Below, piece after piece: positions 33,813-42,949 of a stretch of 64,000 bases of DNA (positions within the stretch are counted from its first letter, which is position 1; each line of letters opens with the position of its first letter). This DNA comes from Brachionus manjavacas (Eukaryota; Rotifera; Eurotatoria; Ploima; Brachionidae). Both the position numbers and the translations under genes were made by a program. The stretch lies in contig JAHQIY010000001.1 of NCBI GenBank assembly GCA_019054805.1, positions 2,370,501 through 2,434,500 on the forward strand. The letters run 5' to 3'. A model generated the notes under the pieces. It saw nothing but the letters and a program-made list of their open reading frames with translations. It did not search any database and was not told where the DNA came from.

Positions 33813-34070
33813 TTAGTTTTGTTTATGTGTTTTACTCATATGGCTTTTTAAACCTCTATCACCTTCAAAAAAACGACCACAAATTTTACATTCTATTGAA
33901 TTACATTTGCCACTGAAAAATTTTGTAATCTTTACTCTAGACACCTCGTTACAAGGTTTCGATTTGACTACATTTTCATATAGATTTGCTTTTAATTTTA
34001 TATTTTTAACTCCTAAATCAATGTTATCAATCGAATCTCGATTTTTTGATTCGACACAGTCATTTTCCAA
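33813..34070 (-). CDS. Single-C2H2-zinc-finger frame of element 2 (possibly decayed)
   Basis: About 85 residues ending in one C2H2 finger: CKICGRFFEGDRGLKSHMSK then TH (C-x2-C-x12-H-x4-H). Spacing and C-terminal placement match the protein in element 1, while the N-terminal sequences differ. There is no ATG upstream in frame; the frame opens after a TGA at about 34108. The start is therefore unknown, either an upstream exon or loss of the start. Confidence 0.45.
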   Translation of the reverse strand: MENDCVESKNRDSIDNIDLGVKNIKLKANLYENVVKSKPCNEVSRVKITKFFSGKCNSIECKICGRFFEGDRGLKSHMSKTHKQN

Positions 34071-34081
34071 ATCATCAATAT

Positions 34082-34125
34082 CACCATGACATCTTGTATT
34101 TTGTGTAATTCAAGATGTCATGGTG
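34082..34125. repeat. Perfect 15-bp hairpin
   Basis: CACCATGACATCTTG at 34082-34096 and its exact complement at 34111-34125, with a 14-nt loop. It lies just 5' of the element 2 zinc-finger frame. Confidence 0.85.
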
Positions 34126-34334
34126 CTAATGGAAATTGTAAAAATAAATTAAAAAATTTAAAAAAATTGTAATTTTCATTCTTACTTTATTCAGTTAGTT
34201 ACTTGACTTATTTAGTTTATTTCTAATTTTTTTTTCAGTAAATTAATCAAACATATTTTTAACTAGTAATTTTAAATGTTTATTAATATTAGATTTTTAA
34301 ATATTTCATTTGTAATACTATTTATTCTGATATT

Positions 34335-34930
34335 CTGATTTGGTTGTAGATAAAAATTTTATTTTTCATGTAAATTTGTTCAATACTTTAATTTTAAGGC
34401 AGTTGAAAAGTGTCGTTGTTCTTGGATATTTACTTAGTCCAATTGATCATTTAATAAGTATGCTTTGCCTTATATTGAGACCATTTAGAGTCTTTGATGT
34501 TAAATTAAAAAACTCTTACCCATATCTAAATATTGATTGACAATATTGCTTGTAAATAAACGCTATCTTTTTAGGATTAAGTCCATATGGCTTACACCTT
34601 AGTGTATAAAGAGAGTAAAAACTCTTCTAAACTTTTTTAAATTTAGTTTAAACAAAATTTGCTATTTACTCGTGACCACCTAGTGGGAACCCTAAGTAAA
34701 GGAAGTTTTTATTAGATTGAATTTTCTCTCCATTCATTTTTAAATTGTCATCTAATAAGTTATGTCCAAACAAGTAAAGTTTGACTTTTTCGGATTGAAT
34801 TCTATCTTTCAATCGATTGCATAAATTCTACTTAGACAAGCCTATTCATCTGGCTGCTCGATGGACTCATAAAGAGATTATCATCACAATGGAAACATTT
34901 ATATTAGCCCCAATTTGTAAATCTTTACAT
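34335..34930 (-). mobile_element. LINE remnant related to 6505 and 17705
   Basis: The minus strand reads KVKLYLFGHNLLDDNLKMNG, then NKNFLYLGFPLGG, SFYSLYT, KPYGLNPK and finally LNIRQSILIKYLL. This is the order from the end of reverse transcriptase into the C-terminal domain. Stops and frameshifts throughout. Confidence 0.65.
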
Positions 34931-35447
34931 TCTTCTATTAGATTATTTATGAAAAAATTAAATAGATATGCTGAGAGAACAATACTCGACTAAAAAAGTA
35001 ATTGATAAAACTAAAGAAATAAATGCCAACACAATCATAGCAATATTTACGTTATTCATATTCTGGATTATTTTTCCATCATTAGTCCACGACCGTTCTT
35101 GACTATAAATAGTTAAAGAAACTAAATCTTAATAGAGATTTTATTATTAATAGAGATGGCAGTCTTAATTTGACAATGCTTGCAGTCAAAGCCAGCATCG
35201 ATTATTTTCAATGAAAATTTTTTAATACATCATAATTTATTTAATTATTAAATAATACTTTTAAATTTTTCAAATAATTCCAAAGATAATAATAAGCATA
35301 CATTTATTAAAAAAAGGTTTTTTTTTTAATTCATCTATCAATTTTTATCGATTAATCATAGTTTTCTTTGTGACCGAAAAGTTGTTTAATGCTCAGAGCT
35401 GTATCGACCGAGCGGTAATAATAGCGAAACTCTGGTTTCTTAATGGG
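34931..35447. other. Intergenic with short dispersed repeat
   Basis: Contains the match to 11763-11825 at 35330-35370. Otherwise no recognised feature. Confidence 0.5.
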
Positions 35448-36505
35448 TTACAGCAAAAAATCGAGACTAACTTTAAAAAGTCATAACTTTTTTATTATTT
35501 ATCAAAATAAAACGAATTTTTTGAGAGAATATAGCATTTTTTTCAATTTTTTTATGCTTTTATCTTTTTTCAATAAGTCCATTTTTTTGAATATTATTGA
35601 GTCGTTTGGATGTAGAGGCCAAAAGGTCCTGTACGAGATTTTGGTCAATCAAGTAGTTGACCACTGTATTGGCATAATGAGAGCTCGCCAAGTCAGGCCA
35701 GAACTTATAGTTGCCGTCTGAATGATGCTTTTTAATTACGCTTTATAAAGTCTAATTAGACAGTTTGGTTGACTGCAGGTCCACTTTTTCGTATGATTGG
35801 CGCCGAAATACCCCTCTCAGAAATGACCAACCAAACAAGGAATTTCTGCTCAAATTTCTTAACAGGGGTATATTTTGTACTTGCTGGTGTTGCAGCAATG
35901 TTACTTGAGTAAAATTTATCATTTCAGAAAATATTTGGATTTTTTGAATACAAATTTATAAATTTAACTCTAGTTACTTTTTTTTGGGTTTCGGTTCGGT
36001 CAGGGATTTTCATCTCTTTTCTAGGTGTTATTTGAAGCTTCTTCAACAATTTTGCGACCATTTGCTGGCTTATATCAAACTTTTTGGCTGCTTGACGCTG
36101 ACTGATGTTGCCTTTGTGATCAAAAGCTTTTTTTAGCTTATTGAATTGTATTTTAGTCATTTTTTTCCGGTGTTTACCCAGATACTTGTTTCTTTTCTGG
36201 TAAAAAATATTCACTACGTTTTAAAATTCGGTAAACAGTACTTTTTGAAAATTTTTTTGCGATAAAATGCCTCACTGTGAATATCTTTCCAAGTGATCTA
36301 CTTTCGTTAAGAAAAGCGTACACTCGAATACTTAGGGCCTCTTCTTTAAATGAATTTATTTGGTTATTTTTAATTCAAAATGAATATTTTTTTTTTCGTA
36401 TTTAAAATTAAATTTACTATAAGAATATTGAAAGAGATTTAAAAAAAAATTAAAATAGCATTGCAAATGATACTTAAAGTTCGTCTCGGTTTTAAGTTGT
36501 CACTC
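35448..36505 (-). mobile_element. Tc1/mariner-like transposon, internally deleted (copy 3)
   Basis: Same family as 16510-17698, opposite strand, with both TIRs (about 33 bp) at 35448-35482 and 36472-36505. The transposase N-terminal half is frameshifted. FWPDLASSHYA is present, but about 165 bp covering the final Glu are deleted between two copies of the tetranucleotide GACC. Defective; would depend on a transposase in trans. Confidence 0.8.
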
Positions 36506-38614
36506 GTTAGTAAAATACATTAAAGAGGGAGTATGCAAGTTTTATTAAATACTCCCTTTTGACCAGAATCATTTGACTGATTACAAGTCTTGTCATCAAT
36601 GGGACGCAATTCATCCTTTCACTGGATTTCCATTCAACCCTTTAAAAAATAATAATTTTTTTTCCAAATTTTAACAAACCCTTTTTTTAGTTACATATAT
36701 GCGTATTTGTGACAAAATTCGAGATAAGAGCTTATACTTATGTCCACATTGTACAAAAAACCCATCACATAACACCCTAAAAATTCAGTACTTTGTTTGT
36801 CTAAAAAAAATAAAAATATGAAAATTCAAATTTATTCAATTTTTTCTAACCAGAATCAAAAATTTTGTAAAATTCATCCAAGATCTATTTTGAAAATAAG
36901 TTCTAGACTTTTTCAAAAAGAAAAAATTGAATAAATTTAATTCAATTTGTAAACAATGGATGTATCATATTTTCAAATTAAATAAGAAATTTTTCAAAAA
37001 TAAATGAAGAATTCGTCCGATTAAATGAAGCTATCATCCAAATGAATGACCGACTATTTGAAAGTAATTTTCCCAAAGATTTTATTGAATTCAAAAAGTA
37101 AATTACATAAAGCAGAATACATTAGTAAAAATAAAGAAAATATTCCATAAAAATATCTGATTTAGCATTGCTTTTTTGCTTTTGTTTGTATTATTTCAAA
37201 TTTATCATTGTCTTTATTTAATTGATGGTTTTAAAAAATGAAAATTATCCACTTTTCTTCACTAAAAAAATAGCTCCTTTAGACAAATTTAAAAATTTAT
37301 ATTTTTTTCATTCAAAAATGAGCTATAATTGTAATGAATTTTCAAAATGAATTTAAAAATATTTATACTCTTAAAGGTACTTGATTAAAATTTTTACAAT
37401 GATTATAAATTTTCTTAATGAAAGTTTTTTTTAGAAAATAGTTTTTTAGAAATAATAAAAATAAGCTCTGATTAGGGAAATTAACAAATGAATGTAATTT
37501 TCAAGCCAAATTAAAATTTTTTTTACTAAAAACAATTATTTTATTTAAACAAATTATTTAGGCTAAGCTTTGGCTGGTTGAAATGCAACCTAAATCCTTC
37601 CTTTCAGCCACATGATTTAATTTAGAATAAAAATTATTTAATAGCAATAGGAAAAAAAAAAGAAAAATAGATTTATTAGAAAAATAAAAATAATTTTCGA
37701 AAATTATTACTAATTTTTTGGCTAATATATTAATAATGTAAAAATTTTGATCGAGTATTTATTTGTAAATAAGTACGAAAATACAATTACGAGTATGAAT
37801 ACGACATCCATACTCGTACTCATCCTTTTTTCGATTATCATTGTATGATAGACTGTCATATTAGCGACCTTTATTAATCGCTCAAAATTTATTATATTAT
37901 AATTAAAAAAATTTAGTCTTTTGAATCAAACCACATTTATCTAAATGCTTTTTTAAAAATATGCTAATTTTTGAAGTGTTCGGGCGTTTTACCAAGGTGA
38001 GTTAAGAAATATTTTAAAAAAATTCCAAAATTGTTCATGATAAATAAAATAATAAAATTCAATCAATAAATTATATTATATTGAATATATTTAATTTTAT
38101 TTTTACTATAAAAGACATTTTCAAAATGGATAAATTTGATGAAATTTTTAAAAGATAAAAATAATTTTCAAGATCACTTTTGAAAATAAAAATCAGAACT
38201 AACTCTATATTCTATTTTCCACCATTTAGGTCTATTATAAGCATTTAGGCCTAATAACAGGTGCTTTAACTCATAAAAAGTCAACAAATTAAATAATTAA
38301 AAAAATTTTTATAAAACAGAAATAATTTTTTTTAAACTAAATTTTAACAAAAAATTCAAATTTTTTTTTTATTAAGAACACTGATAAAAAAAAATCATTG
38401 AGGTCATTTAACTTCCTTTTTTTAGAAAGAAAAATTTTACAAAATAAGTTTTAAAATTTATTCTTAATTAACTGATAATTACTAAAAAAAAATGTATTCA
38501 TAAAAAATATTAAAAATCGATTCTACTTGCAAATATGTTTAAAAAAAAAACTAAAATTTTTTTTGTATATGAATTGGTAGTCTTGCATGATGTAAAAACT
38601 GTTGAATTTTGAAA
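36506..38614. other. Intergenic, nothing recognised
   Basis: 2.1 kb of AT-rich DNA. Only a small hairpin at 37778-37806 (ACGAGTATG / CATACTCGT) was noticed. Confidence 0.55.
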
Positions 38615-39331
38615 TCAAACCTTTGGCGTTTCGCTAGTAGCTACTTGACGGTAGATTACATTTTTGTTTGATGTAGAATTTTGTTTTTTAGCAGCAATTC
38701 TCCTGAAAATCACTGCAAGAGCAACAACTAAAACAAGAGCGGCAATGGTTGCCACTGGTACGAATATGTAAAGCAAATTGAAGCTCTTTTTTTCCCGTGG
38801 TAGCTCGTCTACTACTTCAGCTTGCTTGTCAATCACTTTTTCCAATAAGGTTTCTTTGGAAGAAATATCATCCTCTGGTGTATATTCATAAAAATCATTC
38901 ATAAATTCCTCATAGTTGTAATCAATATACTCAACTTCAATATTACTTTTAGACTCGTTAACTTTTTTGTCATTAATTGGAGTTGATAATTGATCAAAAA
39001 ATTCCTTTACAATTTTTTCATTTGTGTCCTGTGAAGTGGTCTCTGACATTAAGTTAATTTGGACCTCGGTAGCAAGCTGGTCAGGTACTTTTTGGCTCTG
39101 AGTATGGGTTGGTATTATATTTTCGGAAACAGATGCTTGGGGTTGATCGTAAAAATCTTTGTTTCCAAAATAATCAATTGGTTCTTCTCCAAGATTTATT
39201 GGTCCGTCTACTAGTGTATTATTTGAATCAAGATTATCTTGGTAATAATTATCTTGGTAAAAGTACTGTGATTTAACTAGCGAAATGCTAATCAGAAAAA
39301 ATAGGCTCTTGATAAAATAACTTAATTTCAT
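38615..39331 (-). CDS. Small type-I membrane protein, family member 2
   Basis: 238 residues. Signal peptide MKLSYFIKSLFFLISISLVK ending SQ, then the Tyr/Asp-rich start YFYQDNYYQDN. The long acidic ectodomain has a second Tyr/Glu/Asp cluster (VEYIDYNYEEFMNDFYEYTP), an obvious candidate for tyrosine sulfation. One membrane span (FVPVATIAALVLVVALAVIF), a basic stop-transfer RRIAAKK and a tail ending YRQVATSETPKV follow. Single exon. No known family. Confidence 0.75.
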   Translation of the reverse strand: MKLSYFIKSLFFLISISLVKSQYFYQDNYYQDNLDSNNTLVDGPINLGEEPIDYFGNKDFYDQPQASVSENIIPTHTQSQKVPDQLATEVQINLMSETTSQDTNEKIVKEFFDQLSTPINDKKVNESKSNIEVEYIDYNYEEFMNDFYEYTPEDDISSKETLLEKVIDKQAEVVDELPREKKSFNLLYIFVPVATIAALVLVVALAVIFRRIAAKKQNSTSNKNVIYRQVATSETPKV

Positions 39332-40546
39332 TCTAAACTTTATATTAAATTTTTTTTAATCAAAAATAGCTTATTTATTTTGTTTTTAGATGAGTAATTG
39401 TTATAATTTCAAAATTTTCGAATTGTTTCGAAATTAAATTTTCCATGAACAGAGGGTTGACATCTCTATTAGAAAAATAATTGAAAAGAAACAGAATATT
39501 TTGTAATTAAAAATTTTGAATGAATACTAAACAAATAAAGAACACAACAAAATTTAAAGGTAGACAGAGTGTTTTGTTTGGAGACAAAAAACACGTCATT
39601 CTTGAGCAGGAATTGCTTTCAAACCAAAAGCTAATCACATCAAACTTGACAAAAATAAAAGCCTAAGCAAAATTTTTTGAAATTGGTTTCATGTTTTTTC
39701 TTAAATAAATATTTAAATTTGATCTTATCTTTCTAATCTTAATAAAAAAATTAATTATTCAGCCAAAAATGTGATTCTGACTGAAATAATTTAAAATGTA
39801 TCGTTACGCAGTATTTTGAAAGCCAATTTTTGCTTTAAAAAAAAGCTTCAGTTTTAAATAATTTAAAAATTATGACAAAAAATATCGTAACATTTAAAAA
39901 TTATATAATTAAAAATATAGTAAATTTAGTTTAAAAACTCTTGAGAAAACCTGAGATTTAGTTTGACACAAATAGTTGATTAATACTGTCATCATAGCAA
40001 CTATTACCATCATTAATTTGAGACTTTTAAAATAATATTCTAGACTCCTACATTAGCTGTGGGCTTAACAAACAGTACTTATGATTGTCTAAAAAAAATT
40101 TTATTGTAAATTATGCTAAAATACGCCGCTTGAATTTTTTTGAATTTTTTTGTTATTATTTAGGAAACAAGATGGAAAAAAATGCAGCTTTAGCTCTGGT
40201 TGTAAAAAATTTGGTAAAAAAACTGAAACTCTTGATAAAATTAAACTTTTTATTTTAATAATTTATCTTAGCGCATGTTTCTGTACGAGGCAAGGTCTAG
40301 ATTAAAATAAATGTTGAAACTTGATTTTTTTAAATTTGCATTTTTCAAAAAAAATCTAAAAGCCCACTTGACATTTTTTCAGAATATCTTCAATTAACTT
40401 TATCTCAAACCATTATATAATCTTTATTTGCAAAAACTATTTATCTTAGTTTTTAGATAAAAAAAAACAACATTTTTTAATTAAAATATTTTATTAACAA
40501 AATATTAACATTCACAATCTAAAGGAAAAGTTTTTATTAAAAGCAT
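39332..40546. other. Intergenic, nothing recognised
   Basis: AT-rich spacer between two small membrane-protein genes. Confidence 0.6.
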
Positions 40547-41020
40547 TCATTCGGTTTGATTAACACTTATGTACTGATTTTTGTCTATTATGGTGGATTC
40601 GTGACTATTTGTCTTCTTTTTGGCTTTCAGTCTCACCACCAGGAATACACCGACACCGATCGAGACAAATAAAAAGACTACTACTATTAGTGCCACAACG
40701 ATTACTGTCTTGTTTTTCATGATCAATGAAGCTGACTCACTTTCCAAGTTTGCTTTTGTTTTGTTAGCTGTAAGATTGAATTCAATTTTTTTGAAAATTA
40801 AATCAGTTGTTTTGGTTGTAGTGGTTGAAGGCTGGGTACTTGTTTCAGCATTGGGACTAGCATCCGCGTAGTATTCGGATCCGTAGTCCGAATAGTAAGA
40901 AAAATCGTAGTAGTAGTCATCGCTGGGAGGCTGTGGGATTTCAAAATTGTAATTTAACTCGTTCGATAGGGCAAAATAAACCAAAAAACAAAAAATGACT
41001 AGGCTTTTCCTAAGACCCAT
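40547..41020 (-). CDS. Small type-I membrane protein, family member 3
   Basis: 157 residues. Signal peptide MGLRKSLVIFCFLVYFALS, Tyr/Asp-rich start (PPSDDYYYDFSYYSDYGSEY), then a Thr/Ser-rich stretch likely to be O-glycosylated and two N-glycosylation sequons (NLT, NKT). One membrane span (VIVVALIVVVFLFVSIGVGV), basic RLKAKKK and a tail ending YISVNQTE. The VNQ-x-E ending resembles member 1. Single exon, same strand as the other two. Function unknown; a surface receptor or adhesion role is only a guess. Confidence 0.75.
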   Translation of the reverse strand: MGLRKSLVIFCFLVYFALSNELNYNFEIPQPPSDDYYYDFSYYSDYGSEYYADASPNAETSTQPSTTTTKTTDLIFKKIEFNLTANKTKANLESESASLIMKNKTVIVVALIVVVFLFVSIGVGVFLVVRLKAKKKTNSHESTIIDKNQYISVNQTE

Positions 41021-42241
41021 TTAGGCTGTTTTTCATCTAAATAACATAAAGTCTATCATATGATTTAGAGTTTTTTTAATAAAATTCGAAAACAAAGCCT
41101 ACGCATTATTAAACAAGATTTTTTTTGTTGAAAATTTTCTAAAATACCTTTTTATTTGTTATTTGATTGATTGGTATTTTAGTGGAATTTAAAGGGTTTT
41201 CTCTTGTTTCTTGAAAATTTGATGCAAACAAGAAATTGAGCCAAGGTCCCAGTGATTTTAAGGAAATTAAATTTTGAAAATCAATTTTTTAAAAGCTTTT
41301 TAGAACTAATTAAATTCAAGGTCTTTTAGAAAGATTGCAAAAATTGGATTTAAACAAGCTTAAATACGGGTCCTAATTGCCCAAAGTAGCAGTCTTTTAC
41401 AAACCATAATTAAAAGAACAATTTAAATTAAACAATAATGGTCTTAATTATAGGGTTTATCTAAAGATAGCTGTAAATTCTTTTTTCATTTTTTTGTTTG
41501 ATTTATAAAAGAATAAAATTTATCTAAACGAACTAAACAAATATTTCAACTGAAATACCTTAAAGGTTTTCGCTTGAAAATTAAAGAAAAAATTAAGTAG
41601 AAGTAAAGCCTACTCTTTTTTTTTGATTCTAACTTTGAGAATTTTAATTTTAGAAAATAGCCTGAAACTTGAGAGTACGCTAAATTAAACCTTATTTTTC
41701 AAGGTTCAATAATCAATTGGGCTTTGTGCATCGTTCCCTCTATGATAAGATAAATTCATCAGGCACCTCAGTTTAATTTACTATCGCTTAATTTAATTCA
41801 AATAGGTTTTTTTTTTATCTATTTCGCTTTAAATCAAAAGTTAATTAAACTAGAAATTTTTAGCCTCCCGTGCCGCAATTGAGTGATAAAGATGCAGAGC
41901 TTGTTTTTTTGAAAAGAACAAAATTCCAATTTAAAAGCTTTATAAATGGTTTTTAAGAAGCCTTTCTTTAGCTGTACAGTTTACTTTAGGTAATCATCCA
42001 AATGTCAATCAATGAATGTTTACCGAAAAAAAATCGAAAAAAAAAAACCAGCTTCAAATATTTATATTTATTACATGAAAACTAACATTTTTTGTTGCTG
42101 AGTCTAAAATTGAGTAACGAAACAAGATTATAAAATTTAAATTATTTTTTAAAAAAATTGTCATTTTTTATGATTAAAAAAATTCAATACGATTGGCAAA
42201 ATATCAAAATTCAAAAGAGTAAATTAAATACGGAAATTAAT
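41021..42241. other. Intergenic, nothing recognised
   Basis: AT-rich spacer. No coding signal on either strand. Confidence 0.6.
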
Positions 42242-42949
42242 TTATGGTGTTTTAATTTTTATAAATGTACCATTACATTTAGATGCATGCTCGCCTTTAA
42301 ATTAAAATATTGATTATCTTTCTAATTAGCTGTTAAATTTACCTCTTTGATTATCAGTCGGAGGTATGTTGTAAAAGCGAATTCTTTTCTCTTCGCATTT
42401 GGTGCATTGCCAAACATGAGCCAGCTCTAGAGTTTCGGCATACTCGTGTTCAATCTAGACCAAAAAAAAAATTTCCTTCTTCTAAAATCAGTCAAAATTA
42501 CTGGAATGTCCAGCTTTAGGATGCAGTTGAGCTTGTTCAAAATTTTTCGAAAGCTTAAAGTGTGCCCGGGATCCTTAAAAACTAGAGTTAGGGCTATTTT
42601 TGAGAGAAAAAAATGTGCCAAACTATGCTCCAACTTATCTTCTTATTTAAAATAATTAAATTAGATAGAGAGAATATTGAATAAAAATATTTTGATAAGT
42701 TAAAACAGCTTTTGGCATCAGTTAATTTACAAAATCTCCGATTGCTAGTCCGAGGAATGCGTGGATCATTTCATGCTTGGATTTAAAAATTAATTAAAGC
42801 TAATCCAAATAGATTAACTCGCATATATTACCAAAAGTATTTGAATGAGATCGACGCGGCTCAGTTTGTTAAGCAAATTAGTGGCCAGACGAATGACAAC
42901 ACCCGTCGACTGGTTCAAACTCTTGTCCAAAATGGTCGAAGCAGCGGTC
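42242..42949 (-). CDS. SPRTN: SprT-family metalloprotease (Spartan-like), 3' exons
   Basis: Five exons: 42832-42949, 42731-42775, 42502-42573, 42343-42454 and 42242-42294. They are joined by 48-157 nt introns with consistent phases (2, 0, 0, 0, 1). Together they read VVIRLATNLLNKLSRVDLIQ-ILL, the zinc-protease site HEMIHAFL, DPGHTLSF (third zinc His, GHGPEF in vertebrates), HVWQCTKCEEKRIRFYN and finally EHASKCNGTFIKIKTP, then stop. This matches Spartan in order and spacing: it degrades proteins crosslinked to DNA. The C-terminal p97/PCNA/ubiquitin-binding tail of vertebrate Spartan is absent, as the frame ends right after the SprT domain. The N-terminal exon, preceding phase 2 at 42949, was not found. 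Confidence 0.85.

Larger units (their letters stand above)
33514..34125. mobile_element. TIR element with zinc-finger frame, one end seen (element 2)
   Basis: It begins GGGGTCTAGTGG like element 1. About 200 bp rich in GTGAAC/GTTCAC follow (GGTTTGTTCAC, AGGTGAACAATTCC, TTTGGTGAACAATC, CTGTTCACG). It encodes a zinc-finger frame in the same relative orientation. A matching right TIR was not found, so the right limit is provisional (set at the end of a hairpin). Confidence 0.6.

Noticed and set aside
34676-34700. Possible right end of TIR element 2 (CACCTAGTGGGAACCC)
   Set aside because: Only partly resembles the complement of GGGTCTAGTGG and lies inside a LINE reading frame, so it is probably a chance match.
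42446-42655. Plus-strand open frame of 69 codons
   Set aside because: It is the shadow of the SprT exons on the minus strand, which carry the HEMIH active site and consistent splice phases.
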